A stretch of 64,000 nt of DNA from Nocardia jinanensis (GCF_014645735.1 NZ_BMMH01000002.1:62001-126000), one strand, 5' to 3'. Positions 10,002-18,769 are shown, counted from the stretch's first letter. Made by a program: numbers and translations. The notes: generated by a model from the sequence alone, not told the origin.

Positions 10002-10403
10002 ATGAGCGACCCCACCCCCGAGTCCACCGTGCGTGAACGCGGGCTGGCCAAGATGGCGGAAGTGTACGGATGGGAATTCAAGGACGGCCCCGGCGATCAT
10101 TTCGCCGTCACCGCCGACCACCTCTTCGCCGATATCTGGTCCCGCCCCGGCCTCACCCTGCGGGACCGCAGGCTGCTGCTCCTCGGGGCGCTCACCGCCC
10201 AGGGCCTGTTCGATGTCGCCGGTATCCAGATCGGCGCGGCCCTGCAGAACGAAGAACTCGACGAAACCCAGCTGCGGGAGATCTCGCTGTTCCTCTGCCA
10301 CTACGTGGGCTGGCCGGCCGGAACCTCACTCGACCACGTGATCGGCGCCCAGATCGACCAGCACGCCAAAAAGGCGAAGAAAGCCGCCCAGAACGGTCAC
10401 TGA
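10002..10403 (+). CDS. Carboxymuconolactone decarboxylase (AhpD-like) family protein
   Basis: Predicted 133 aa, an all-helical CMD-family protein with FADIWSRPGLTLRDRRLLLLGALTAQG near the middle and VGWPAGTSLDHVI toward the end, as in small gamma-carboxymuconolactone decarboxylase-like proteins. The CxxC of AhpD-type members is absent, so a redox role is unlikely. The start is ATG 10002, after an AAGGAG element. It is the first gene downstream of operator site 3 and 66 nt before the F420 oxidoreductase gene. Substrate unknown. Confidence 0.88.
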   Translation: MSDPTPESTVRERGLAKMAEVYGWEFKDGPGDHFAVTADHLFADIWSRPGLTLRDRRLLLLGALTAQGLFDVAGIQIGAALQNEELDETQLREISLFLCHYVGWPAGTSLDHVIGAQIDQHAKKAKKAAQNGH

Positions 10404-10469
10404 CGACCGCGATTCCCACCCGCCGGACGCGCCGCGGCCCGCCGGCCCCACCACAGACAAGGCACACGT

Positions 10470-11345
10470 ATGCGCTTCGGCATCGTTCTGTTCACCAGTG
10501 ACCGCGGGATCGCCCCGGCCGCAGCGGCCCGCGCCGCCGAGGACAACGGATTCTCCTCGTTCTACGTCCCCGAACACACCCATATCCCGGTGAAACGCGA
10601 AGCCGCGCATCCACAGACCGGTGACTCCTCCCTGCCCGACGATCGGTACATGCGCACCCTCGACCCGTGGGTCTCGCTCGCCACCGCCGCCGCGGTCACC
10701 GAACGCATCGAACTGGCCACCGCGGTCGCGCTGCCGGTCGAACACGACCCGATCACCCTCGCCAAGACCATCGCCTCGCTCGACCACCTCTCCGGGGGCC
10801 GGGTCACCCTCGGCGCCGGTTTCGGCTGGAACACCGACGAACTCGCCGACCACGGCGTCCCCGGTAACAAGCGGCGCACCGTACTGCGTGAATACCTGGA
10901 GGCCATGCGGGCGCTGTGGCGCGAGGACGAAGCCTCCTACGACGGCGACTTCGTGAAGTTCGGACCGAGCTGGGCCTGGCCCAAACCGGTCGACCGCACT
11001 GTTCCCGTGCTCATCGGCGCCGCCGGTACCGAACGCACCTGCGCCTGGATCGCGAAACACGCCGACGGCTGGATCACCACACCGGGCGAGAACGATATCT
11101 CCGGCAGCCTGGCGACGCTGAAGAAGGCCTGGGCCGATGCCGGTCGCGACGGTGCGCCACGTGTGGTGGCACTCGATTTCAAACCCGATGCCGAACGTCT
11201 GGCGTCCTGGGCCGCCGACGGTGTCACCGACGTCCTGTACGGCTTGCCCGATAAGGGCGAAGCGGAGGTGCGTGCCTATCTCGAACGGTTGGCTGGCAAA
11301 CTGCGGAGCATGAATTCGATCACCGAGACGGGCGAGGACAGCTAG
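10470..11345 (+). CDS. LLM-class F420-dependent oxidoreductase (TIGR03619-like)
   Basis: Predicted 291 aa, luciferase-like TIM barrel. It starts MRFGIVLFTSDRGIAP and has SFYVPEHTHIP, SLDHLSGGRVTLGAGFGWN and VPVLIGAAGTERT, all usual for F420-binding members. These enzymes transfer hydride to or from coenzyme F420. The stop overlaps the GTG start of the glycosyltransferase by one base (TAGTG), so it is coupled to a glycosylation/methylation operon and may reduce or oxidise the same product. Confidence 0.92.
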   Translation: MRFGIVLFTSDRGIAPAAAARAAEDNGFSSFYVPEHTHIPVKREAAHPQTGDSSLPDDRYMRTLDPWVSLATAAAVTERIELATAVALPVEHDPITLAKTIASLDHLSGGRVTLGAGFGWNTDELADHGVPGNKRRTVLREYLEAMRALWREDEASYDGDFVKFGPSWAWPKPVDRTVPVLIGAAGTERTCAWIAKHADGWITTPGENDISGSLATLKKAWADAGRDGAPRVVALDFKPDAERLASWAADGVTDVLYGLPDKGEAEVRAYLERLAGKLRSMNSITETGEDS

Positions 11346-12604
11346 TGCGGATAGCCCTGTTGTCCTACCGCAGCAAGCCTCATTGCGGTGGGCAGGGGGT
11401 CTACGTGCGCCGCCTCAGCTCCGGACTGGCCGAACTCGGCCACGACGTGGAGGTGTTCTCCGGTCAGCCCTATCCGGCCGACCTGGACCCGCGCGTAACC
11501 CTCACCGAGGTTCCCAGCCTGGACCTCTATCGCGAAGACGACCCGTTCCGCACACCCCACCCCCGCGAGATCCGGGACCGGATCGATCTGCTGGAACTCG
11601 CCACCATGTGGACCGCCGGATTCCCGGAGCCGCGGACCTTCAGCATGCGCGCGGCCCGGCTGCTGCGGGAACGGATCCACGACTTCGACGTGGTGCACGA
11701 CAACCAATGTCTCGGCAGCGGGCTGCTCGATATCGCGAAACGGCTGCCGCTGGTCGCCACCGTGCACCATCCCATCACCAAGGACCGTGAGGTGGATCTG
11801 GCCGCCGCGATCTGGCGGCGCAAACCGCTGGTGCGCCGCTGGTACGGTTTCCTGGGCATGCAGGAGCGGATCGCCCGGCGGATTCCCGATCTGCTCACCG
11901 TCTCCTCGTCGTCGGCGACCGATATCGCCGACGATTTCGGTGTCGAACCCGGACAACTCAACGTCGTACCTCTCGGCGTGGACACCGAACTGTTCGCGCC
12001 ACGCGGTGCCCGGGTACCGGGCCGGATCGTCGCAGTGGCCAGCGCCGACAAACCCCTGAAGGGCATCACGCATCTGTTGCATGCGCTGACCCGGCTGCGG
12101 ATCACCCACAAGGTGGAATTGCAGCTGGTAGCGAAACTGGAGCCCAACGGTCCCACCGAGAAACAGATCGCCGAACTCGGCCTCTCCGATATCGTGACCG
12201 TCCGGGCCGGGCTCACCGATACCGAACTCGCCGAACTGCTGGCCTCGGCGGAGATCGCCTGCATCCCGTCGCTGTACGAAGGGTTCTCCTTACCGGCCGT
12301 GGAGGCCATGGCATCGGGCACCCCGCTGGTGGTCAGCCGGACCGGTGCGCTCCCGGAGGTCGTGGGCGAACCGGGCGTCTGCGCCGAACTCACCACACCC
12401 GGCGATTCCGCCGAACTGGCCCGGATGATCGGGCGACTGCTGGACTCCCCGCAGACCCGGCAACGGATGCAGACCGCCAGCCGCGAACGCGCCATCTCGG
12501 TGTTCAGCTGGGAATCGGTGGCCGCACAGACCGTGCAGGTGTACGAGCGGGCCATCGCCCGGCACACCGGCGCAGAACTCATCTCAGGAGGCGCCTCGTG
12601 CTGA
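11345..12604 (+). CDS. Glycosyltransferase family 4 (GT-B fold)
   Basis: Predicted 419 aa. The N-terminal donor/acceptor loop HCGGQGVYVRRLSSGLAELGHDVEVF and the C-terminal ASAEIACIPSLYEGFSLPAVEAMASGTPLV with the E-x7-E pair are characteristic of retaining GT4 enzymes. There is no membrane segment, so it acts in the cytosol or peripherally on the membrane. The start is GTG 11345. It overlaps the following methyltransferase by 7 nt. Sugar donor and acceptor cannot be read from the sequence. The neighbouring methyltransferase and alpha-barrel protein suggest a small dedicated glycoconjugate pathway. Confidence 0.94.
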   Translation: MRIALLSYRSKPHCGGQGVYVRRLSSGLAELGHDVEVFSGQPYPADLDPRVTLTEVPSLDLYREDDPFRTPHPREIRDRIDLLELATMWTAGFPEPRTFSMRAARLLRERIHDFDVVHDNQCLGSGLLDIAKRLPLVATVHHPITKDREVDLAAAIWRRKPLVRRWYGFLGMQERIARRIPDLLTVSSSSATDIADDFGVEPGQLNVVPLGVDTELFAPRGARVPGRIVAVASADKPLKGITHLLHALTRLRITHKVELQLVAKLEPNGPTEKQIAELGLSDIVTVRAGLTDTELAELLASAEIACIPSLYEGFSLPAVEAMASGTPLVVSRTGALPEVVGEPGVCAELTTPGDSAELARMIGRLLDSPQTRQRMQTASRERAISVFSWESVAAQTVQVYERAIARHTGAELISGGASC

Positions 12605-13329
12605 CCGTCGACTTCGACCGCGCCGGCATCGGTCCGGGCACCCGGGTCATCGATGTGGGTTGCGGCGCGGGCCGGCATTCGTTCGAGGCGTATCGCCGCG
12701 GTGCCGATGTGGTCGCCTTCGATCAGGACGCTCCGGAACTCGCCAGGGTCGCCACCATGTTCGAAGCCATGGCCCGGGTCGGGGAAGCACCGCCCGGGGC
12801 GAAAGCCGAAGCCGTGCACGGTGACGCCCTCGATCTGCCCTACGGCGCCGGTGAGTTCGATGTCGTGATCGCCTCGGAGATCCTGGAGCACGTCCCCGCC
12901 GACGACGCCGCCATCGCCGAACTCGTGCGGGTGCTGCGCCCGGGCGGGCAGCTGGTGGTGACCGTGCCGCGCTGGCTGCCCGAACGGGTCTGCTGGGCAC
13001 TGTCGGACGAATACCACGCCAATGAGGGCGGGCATATCCGCATCTACAAGGCGGACGAGTTGCGGGACAAGATCACCGCGCGTGGGTTGCGGCACACCCA
13101 CCGCACCCATGTCCACGCGTTGCATTCACCGTACTGGTGGATCAAATGCGCGGTCGGTGTGCACAAGTCCGAACATCCGCTGGTCCGCGGCTATCACCGG
13201 ATGCTGGTGTGGGACATGATGAAACAGCCGGTACTCACCCGTACGGCGGAACGACTGCTCGATCCGCTGGTCGGTAAGAGTGTGGCTCTGTACTTCAGCA
13301 AACCGGCGGTGGCCAGTGCCGGCGGGTGA
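12598..13329 (+). CDS. Class I SAM-dependent methyltransferase
   Basis: Predicted 243 aa from GTG 12598. Motif I VIDVGCGAGRHSFEAY is near residue 17, motif II DVVAFDQD, and post-I/IV VVIASEILEHVPADDAAI, as in Methyltransf_11 enzymes. It overlaps the glycosyltransferase upstream and the alpha-barrel gene downstream (whose start at 13316 lies inside it), so all three should be translated together. It probably methylates a sugar or lipid intermediate of this operon; the position is unknown. Confidence 0.92.
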   Translation: MLTVDFDRAGIGPGTRVIDVGCGAGRHSFEAYRRGADVVAFDQDAPELARVATMFEAMARVGEAPPGAKAEAVHGDALDLPYGAGEFDVVIASEILEHVPADDAAIAELVRVLRPGGQLVVTVPRWLPERVCWALSDEYHANEGGHIRIYKADELRDKITARGLRHTHRTHVHALHSPYWWIKCAVGVHKSEHPLVRGYHRMLVWDMMKQPVLTRTAERLLDPLVGKSVALYFSKPAVASAGG

Positions 13330-14377
13330 ACTCCCCTCGGTACCTTCGATTCTCACCCGCCGCCAGATCCTGCAGACCGCGCAGTCCATCGCCGCCGCGC
13401 AGGAAGCCGACGGCGCCCTCCCGTGGTTCACCGGCGGGCATACCGATCCCTGGGATCACATCGAATCGGCGATGGCGCTCACCGTCGCGGGGCTGCGCGA
13501 CGAAGCCGTCGCCGCCTACACCTGGTCGGCTCGCACCCAGCGCCCCGACGGGTCGTGGCCGATGCAGTTCCGCGACGGCGAGATCGAAGATGCCGCCACC
13601 GATATGAACTTCTGCGCCTATATCGCCACCGGCGTCTGGCACTACCTGGCCGTCACCGGTGACACCGCGTTCGCGGCCGATCTGTGGCCGGTGGTGACCG
13701 CCGCGATCGACCTCGTGGTCGCCACCCAGGGCGACCACGGTGAGATCTACTGGCTGCGCGACGGCGCGAACGTGCTACCCGAGGCGCTGGTGACGGGTTC
13801 GGCCAGTATGTATCACAGCATCGGCGCCGCACTGGAGCTGGCCCGGCGGCTCGGCGATCCCCATCCGGAATGGGAGATTGCCCGTAACCGCCTCGGCACC
13901 GCGCTTCGGGAGCATCCGGAGGTGTTCACCCACAAGGACCGGTACTCGATGGACTGGTACTACCCGGTCCTGGGCGGCGCGCTGCGCGGGCGCGCCGGGC
14001 ACGCCCGGATCGCCGAGCGCTGGGATACGTTCGTGGTCGGCAATATCGGTATCCGCTGTGTCAGCGACCGGCCGTGGGTCACCGGGGCCGAAACCTGCGA
14101 ACTCGTCCTCGCCCTGGATGCTCTAGGTGACCATGATCGCGCCCGGCAACTGCTGGCAAGTATGCAGCATCTCCGGGAGACCGACGGCTCCTACTGGACC
14201 GGTCTGGTGTACGCGGACGGGAAGCGGTGGCCGGTGGAGCGCACCACCTGGACCGGCGCCGCGGTGATCCTGGCGGCGGACGCGCTCTCACGCACCACCG
14301 GGGGCAACGGGATCTTCCGGGATCTCGCCGCCGACGCCGTCCCGGGGCACTCGGTGCCGGTGCCGGTCACCGGGTAG
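13316..14377 (+). CDS. Prenyltransferase/alpha-alpha-barrel-like protein of unknown activity
   Basis: Predicted 353 aa from GTG 13316. Repeated helical units carry aromatic and acidic residues: GALPWFTGGHTDPWDHIESAM, RPDGSWPMQFRDGEIEDAATDMN, RYSMDWYYPVLGGA and DGSYWTGLVY. These resemble the QW-like repeats of prenyltransferase/squalene-cyclase folds and also (alpha/alpha)6 glycoside-hydrolase barrels. No DxDD cyclase motif was seen. It overlaps the methyltransferase end by 14 nt. The operon context with GT4 and methyltransferase suggests processing of a glycosylated lipid; the reaction is not assignable. Confidence 0.82.
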   Translation: MPAGELPSVPSILTRRQILQTAQSIAAAQEADGALPWFTGGHTDPWDHIESAMALTVAGLRDEAVAAYTWSARTQRPDGSWPMQFRDGEIEDAATDMNFCAYIATGVWHYLAVTGDTAFAADLWPVVTAAIDLVVATQGDHGEIYWLRDGANVLPEALVTGSASMYHSIGAALELARRLGDPHPEWEIARNRLGTALREHPEVFTHKDRYSMDWYYPVLGGALRGRAGHARIAERWDTFVVGNIGIRCVSDRPWVTGAETCELVLALDALGDHDRARQLLASMQHLRETDGSYWTGLVYADGKRWPVERTTWTGAAVILAADALSRTTGGNGIFRDLAADAVPGHSVPVPVTG

Positions 14378-14399
14378 GGGCCGGGACGGCGCCGACACG

Positions 14400-15266
14400 T
14401 CACAGTTCGGCGAGCCGCGGCACCACCGGGCCGAGCGTATCGATCCAACCTGCGGGGGAACCGCCGGGCGGCATCACAATCGCGGTGTGCACACCGAGCG
14501 CGGCGTATCCGGCCATCTGCCGCACGAATTCGTCGTGCGCGGTGGGGTCCGGGCTGCCCGCGAGCAGGGTTTTGCGGATGCGGTCGTAGTCGGTGCCCAC
14601 ATCGTCGCAGTGGCGGCGCAGCACATCGAGCTTGTGCGCGACCTCTTCGGTGCTGGAGCCGAACAGGTTGCACGCGTCGCCGTACTGGGCGACCAGTCGC
14701 AGTGTGCGCTTCTCACCGCCACCACCGATCAGCACGGTCGGCCGATGCAGCGGTTGCGGAGAACACACGGTCTCCGCGAGCTGATAGTGCTTGCCCTCGA
14801 ACGGGCCGTTGTTCTTCGGATCCCACATCTGCGCGCAGATCCGCAGCGTTTCCTCCAGTCGGTCGAATCGTTCCCCGACCGGCGGATACGGCACGCCCAG
14901 GCCGTGGTGTTCACGTTCGAACCAGGCGGCCCCGATACCCAGTGCGGCGCGGCCGCCGGAGAGCACGTCGAGGGTGGTGACGATCTTGGCGAGCAGGCCG
15001 GGATGCCGGTAGGTGACACCGGTGACCAGCAAGCCCAATTCGATTTCGGAAGTGTGGGCCGCCATGAATCCGAGCGAGGTGTAGCCCTCCAGCATGTTCG
15101 CCTCGGCGGGCAGCCCGGTCGGTTCGATCTGGAAGAAATGGTCCATGAACGACAGCCAGGTCGCCCCGGCCTGCTCCGCTGCCGCACCCACGCGCGCCAG
15201 TTCCCCGGCGATGGCGCCGGTACCGCCGTCGATCTCGAAAATCGGTATGTGCAATCCGAGTTCCAT
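14400..15266 (-). CDS. LLM-class F420-dependent oxidoreductase (TIGR03560-like)
   Basis: Predicted 288 aa. MELGLHIPIFEIDGGTGAI, ATWLSFMDHFFQIEP, TYRHPGLLAKIVTTLDVLSGGRA and PTVLIGGGGEKRTLRLVAQYG identify a luciferase-like F420 enzyme. It converges on the GT4/methyltransferase operon with a 22-nt gap. Its promoter has the geometry activated by MerR-family regulators (feature at 15309-15339), implying inducible expression, possibly in response to oxidants, metals or electrophiles. Confidence 0.92.
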   Translation of the reverse strand: MELGLHIPIFEIDGGTGAIAGELARVGAAAEQAGATWLSFMDHFFQIEPTGLPAEANMLEGYTSLGFMAAHTSEIELGLLVTGVTYRHPGLLAKIVTTLDVLSGGRAALGIGAAWFEREHHGLGVPYPPVGERFDRLEETLRICAQMWDPKNNGPFEGKHYQLAETVCSPQPLHRPTVLIGGGGEKRTLRLVAQYGDACNLFGSSTEEVAHKLDVLRRHCDDVGTDYDRIRKTLLAGSPDPTAHDEFVRQMAGYAALGVHTAIVMPPGGSPAGWIDTLGPVVPRLAEL

Positions 15267-15308
15267 CGGAGTCGTCTCCCGTTGCCGTGGTGGATTTCCG
15301 TCGAGAAC

Positions 15309-15339
15309 ACGCTACGACCTGGAGAGCGCTCCAGGTCAA
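15309..15339 (-). promoter_or_regulatory. MerR-type promoter with 19-bp spacer and inverted-repeat operator
   Basis: Reading the minus strand, TTGACC (-35) and TAGCGT (-10) are separated by exactly 19 bp. The spacer overlaps an inverted repeat, GACCTGGAG-N4-CTCCAGGTC, at 15316-15337. The over-long spacer with a centred dyad is the hallmark of MerR-activated promoters. The ATG at 15266 lies about 40 nt downstream. No MerR gene is visible in the window. Confidence 0.72.
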
Positions 15340-15469
15340 GACCCGGCGGTCGTCTCGGCGGGGTGTCCGGGTGGTGGAGGGTTCCGTGTCTGTGCGGCCG
15401 GGCCCCGCCCGGATGCGGCGGTGACCAGGTCGAGGACGCCGGCCCGTAGGGCTCGATCGGCGGCCCGCG

Positions 15470-15886
15470 GTGACATACGCCCCGATCCGACTTCCGCACC
15501 GGCCGCCGCATCACACACCCGAGCAGTTCGTCCACGATTTCTTCACCTCGTTCACCGAGGCCGCGCTCACCGATGCCGATCCAGGGGAAGTGGTCGACCG
15601 CTTCCACACCCGCGACGTCGTGCAGATGAGCGACGGTACCCGGCTGGACCGCGACCGGCTCGTCGCGCACCTGCGGCCCCTGCGGAAAAATCTGCGCGAG
15701 TACCGATTCGACGTGCATCGAGTCGTCGCCGACGGCGACTGCATCGCGGCTCACCTGACGATCCACGCGCGGATGCGCAATGGCGCGGTCGTGGCCACCG
15801 AGGTCTTCCAGTTCGGCCAATTCACTGCGGACGGCCGACTGCGCCGATCCGAGCAGATCACCCGGACGCTCACCACCCCCTCTTGA
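15470..15886 (+). CDS. NTF2/SnoaL-like protein
   Basis: Predicted 138 aa, with EQFVHDFFTSFTEAALTDADPGEVVDRFHTRDVVQMSDGTRLDRDRLVAHLRPL, a usual SnoaL/NTF2-like layout. The start is uncertain: GTG 15470 gives the longest product, but no good ribosome site was seen. It is divergent from the F420 oxidoreductase gene, with the MerR-type promoter between. Function unknown; a small-molecule isomerase, hydrolase or binding role is typical of the fold. Confidence 0.72.
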   Translation: MTYAPIRLPHRPPHHTPEQFVHDFFTSFTEAALTDADPGEVVDRFHTRDVVQMSDGTRLDRDRLVAHLRPLRKNLREYRFDVHRVVADGDCIAAHLTIHARMRNGAVVATEVFQFGQFTADGRLRRSEQITRTLTTPS

Positions 15887-16089
15887 TCAGGAGGGGAAGG
15901 GGGAGCCGTGGATGCGGGTATCCAGGTGTCGTGGAATCCGGTGGGGACGCGTACGTGCTACGTCGACCCAGGTTTCCGTGAGCCAGTACGACGAGGCCGA
16001 GCATGGCCGGCGACCCCCGCACTGTCGTAGAACCACGAAGTCGCCCAGACCCGGAGCTGTGCCCGGATCCGCCCGACTCTCGGCGATTA

Positions 16090-16689
16090 CTACCGGAACC
16101 CTGTCTGCTGCTCGACCCCCAGTAGGTGGTTGACCGCGTTACGGGCACGGGTCAGGGCGTCCTTGCGGCCGAGAAGCTGGCGATCGTGATTCGCCTGAAG
16201 CACCATGGCATGCAGTTCGAAGACGAGCTGCTCGACATCCGTGTCCGACGGAAGCTCGCCGAGGCGCCGGGCGAGTTCCACATCGCGCTGCAGCAGGGCG
16301 TCGGCCTGGGTGACGGCGTCTGCGACGGCGTCACGGACGGGCCCGGACCGGCCGTCGAGTTCGCTCGCGGCAGCAACGAAAAGGCATCCGCCCTCGAATG
16401 TCTCCAGGTAGTCGATCCACAACGACATCAGCGCCCGCAGTCGCGGGAGGCCGGCCGGCTGCCGCTCGGCGGGCAGCAGAACATCGCGCTCGAAGACATG
16501 CGATGCGGCAGCGACGATCGAGAGCTGGAGTTCCTGTTTGGTGCCGAAGAGGGTCTGGATGCCGCTCTTGCTGGTGCGCAGAACCTCCGCCAGGCGTCCG
16601 AGCGTCAGACCCTCGATGCCTTCGACCGATGCGACGTGCATCGCGCGATCCACGATCGCGGTGCGGCGTGCGTCACCTGTACGAGTCAT
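16090..16689 (-). CDS. TetR family regulator
   Basis: Predicted 199 aa from ATG 16689 (MTRTGDARRTAIVDRAM). The HTH LAEVLRTSKSGIQTLFGTKQELQ is followed by a C-terminal domain similar to the TetR_C YxiS/AcrR types (LETFEGGCLFVAAASELDGRSGPVRD). An alternative ATG at 16707 adds six residues. The divergent interval to the NTF2-like gene contains the perfect palindrome ATACGATCGTAT and related half-sites, so it probably represses itself and the 16780-17681 gene pair. Confidence 0.9.
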   Translation of the reverse strand: MTRTGDARRTAIVDRAMHVASVEGIEGLTLGRLAEVLRTSKSGIQTLFGTKQELQLSIVAAASHVFERDVLLPAERQPAGLPRLRALMSLWIDYLETFEGGCLFVAAASELDGRSGPVRDAVADAVTQADALLQRDVELARRLGELPSDTDVEQLVFELHAMVLQANHDRQLLGRKDALTRARNAVNHLLGVEQQTGFR

Positions 16690-16743
16690 GCGTACGATCA
16701 TATCCATCTATACGACCATACGTATTTACACATACGATCGTAT
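16690..16743. promoter_or_regulatory. Operator cluster between divergent TetR and NTF2-like genes
   Basis: A perfect 12-bp palindrome, ATACGATCGTAT, is at 16732-16743. Further TACGA/ATACG half-sites are at 16693-16699 and 16710-16724. The AT-rich character contrasts with the surrounding coding DNA. Confidence 0.7.
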
Positions 16744-16779
16744 CCCTTAGTGTCGGTGTATCCGACCCGAGGAGATGCC

Positions 16780-17184
16780 ATGACCACCCCATCCACAGCC
16801 CTTGATCTCTCCGCGACCGCGAAGCGATATTTCGCCGCTTGGGCGGCGCACGACATCGCCGCGATCGTTGCTCTGCATACCCCCGACTCGCAGTTCCAGG
16901 CCCATGGTCGCGGTACCGCAGTCCATGGCCGTGAAGCCCTGCGTCGTGAGTTCGCGCAGGTCTTCGATCTCTACCCGGGCCTCGGCCTCGAAGAGCGGCG
17001 GCTGCTGTTCGGTAGCGGCCACTGGGTTCTGGACTGGACGCTGACTTTCCAGCGGCCCGGCGCAGATCGCCGGGGTATTCACTGCCTCGACGTCGTCGAG
17101 GTGGCGTCCGACGGTCTCGTCGCGCGCAAGGACACCTTCTTCGATTTCGCCGAGTTGAAGGCCGCGTTCGGGGGCGCCGCGTGA
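16780..17184 (+). CDS. NTF2/SnoaL-like protein
   Basis: Predicted 134 aa from ATG 16780, preceded by GAGGAGATGCC, a good ribosome site. ALDLSATAKRYFAAWAAHDIAAIVALHTPDSQFQ is a typical SnoaL-like start. Its stop overlaps the GTG start of the DUF3237 gene (GTGA), so the two form a translationally coupled pair under the divergent TetR. Likely a small polyketide- or terpene-type isomerase/hydrolase or binding protein; the substrate is unknown. Confidence 0.85.
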   Translation: MTTPSTALDLSATAKRYFAAWAAHDIAAIVALHTPDSQFQAHGRGTAVHGREALRREFAQVFDLYPGLGLEERRLLFGSGHWVLDWTLTFQRPGADRRGIHCLDVVEVASDGLVARKDTFFDFAELKAAFGGAA

Positions 17185-17681
17185 GCACCGTCGACGAGAC
17201 CAGGCCAGTGTTCGATCAGGCGTTGCTCGATGTGTTGCCGGTCGAGCATCTTTGCGATCTCAGCATCGACCTGGAGCCCGCCCAGGTGATCTCGACCCCG
17301 CTCGGCACCCGCATGACTTTCGTGACCAGAGGCGGTCGATTCCACGGTCCGGGTTTCCGGGGCGAAATGCTGCCCGGAGGCGGCGACTGGGTGTGGCTGG
17401 GAGCCGACGGGATCAGTCGCATGGACGTTCGCGCGACCCTGCGCACCGACGATGGTGTGCTCATCCACTACGAGTCGAACGGAGTACTCCGGTTCCCGAA
17501 GGATGGTCGACAGCGTCTGGCCGACGGGGAGCGATTGTCCGTCGATGAGAGCTATGTGCGACCAACGCCGAGATTCGAGACCTCCGACGAGCGCTACTCA
17601 TGGCTGTGCGGACTCGTCGTGGTCGGCTACGGCGAATACGGTCGAGGCCGCATCGACCACCGGATGTATCGGATTCTGTAG
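17181..17681 (+). CDS. DUF3237 domain protein
   Basis: Predicted 166 aa. Features are LSIDLEPAQVISTPLGTRMTFVTRGGRFHGPGFRGEMLPGGGDW near residues 28-75 and IHYESNGVLRF in the second half, a beta-rich DUF3237 barrel. Family activity is not established. It is coupled to the NTF2-like gene by a 4-nt overlap and probably belongs to the same TetR-regulated response. A following gap of about 305 nt separates it from the GntR gene. Confidence 0.87.
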   Translation: MSTVDETRPVFDQALLDVLPVEHLCDLSIDLEPAQVISTPLGTRMTFVTRGGRFHGPGFRGEMLPGGGDWVWLGADGISRMDVRATLRTDDGVLIHYESNGVLRFPKDGRQRLADGERLSVDESYVRPTPRFETSDERYSWLCGLVVVGYGEYGRGRIDHRMYRIL

Positions 17682-17986
17682 CAGCACGTTCGTCGCGGCG
17701 CGCCGGCCGGCTCGCGGCACTCACCGAAGACCTGGCGGCCGGTCGCGTCGCACCTTGCGGGTCGTGCGCGGACATTCTTCCGATACGGTTCCCGGGCGTC
17801 ACGGTCGATTATTCGAATCGGCTTGATCCCAACCCCGGCAACTCCCGCGCGGGTGGCGCAATGCCGATATCGGCCGGGATCCGCGCTGGTCGCGCCCATC
17901 GGCGCCCGGCGAATTGTTCCGGGCCACCCGGCTGCCGCTCGTGCCCGGGCCGGAACCACCACGAAACACCACTATCGTCAGCGTTC
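17682..17986. other. Gap without a convincing gene
   Basis: About 305 bases between the DUF3237 and GntR genes. Frames are open because of high GC, but none shows a ribosome site or recognisable motif. A locally AT-richer patch near 17808-17820 (GATTATTCGAATC) could be promoter-related. Nothing else stands out. Confidence 0.4.
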
Positions 17987-18769
17987 ATGCAGGTCAGCGA
18001 TACGAATACCGAGCGGGCAGGAGGTACGGCCGGGGTCCGCCGGTTACGAGCCGACCAAGCCCGGCGCATTGCCGATATCCTCCGCCATCAGATCCACGCG
18101 GGCACCCTGGGCGACACCCTGCCCAGCGAACAGCGGCTGGCCGCCGAACACGAAACCTCCCGCAATACCATCCGCGACGCCCTGGCGCTGCTGCGCGACG
18201 AAGGACTCATCGACCGCGCGCCCCGGGTCGGCACCCGGGTGACCGCCCGCAAGTTCGACCACGGACTGGACGCACTGCTCGGCTTGCAGGAAACCCTGGA
18301 GGGGCGCGGCACGGTCCGCAACGAGGTGCGGGCCGGTCAGCTCATCACCGCGCCGCCGGCGGTGGCACGACGGCTCGATATCGCCCCCGGCGAGCAGGTC
18401 GTCTATCTGGAGCGGCTGCGGTTCCTGGGCGAGCAGCCGCTGAGCCTCGACCTCACCTACCTCACTCCCGAAATCGGGGTGCGCGTCCTCGACCACGACC
18501 TCGCGCACACCGATGTGTTCGTACTGCTCGAACAGCTCAGCGGCCGATCCCTCGGATCGGCCGACCTCACCGTGGAGGCGATACCCGCCGACCGGCACAC
18601 CGCCGCCACCCTCGACGTCCCCGACGGCGCACCGCTGCTCATGCTCGAACGCCTCACCCGGCTCGACGACGGAACCCCCGTCGACCTGGAATACGTCCGG
18701 ATGCGCGGTGACCGGATCACGCTGCGCGGCAGCCTCTCCCGTGGCATCCCCGAATGGAAGGTCCTCTAG
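17987..18769 (+). CDS. GntR family regulator, HutC/UTRA type
   Basis: Predicted 260 aa. The winged HTH at residues 30-90 (LPSEQRLAAEHETSRNTIRDALALLRDEGLIDRAPRVGTRV) is followed by a UTRA effector domain (LDIAPGEQVVYLERLRF, LLMLERLTRLDDGTPVDLEYV). The start is ATG 17987 (MQVSDTNTERAGG). The next gene begins at the base after its stop, so the regulator sits in the same transcript as the ferredoxin, ABC importer and flavoprotein it presumably controls. The effector may be the imported compound. Confidence 0.93.
   Translation: MQVSDTNTERAGGTAGVRRLRADQARRIADILRHQIHAGTLGDTLPSEQRLAAEHETSRNTIRDALALLRDEGLIDRAPRVGTRVTARKFDHGLDALLGLQETLEGRGTVRNEVRAGQLITAPPAVARRLDIAPGEQVVYLERLRFLGEQPLSLDLTYLTPEIGVRVLDHDLAHTDVFVLLEQLSGRSLGSADLTVEAIPADRHTAATLDVPDGAPLLMLERLTRLDDGTPVDLEYVRMRGDRITLRGSLSRGIPEWKVL

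Noticed and set aside
15887..16089. Short frames between the NTF2-like and TetR genes
   Set aside because: No ribosome site, motif or continuity with neighbours; treated as non-coding.
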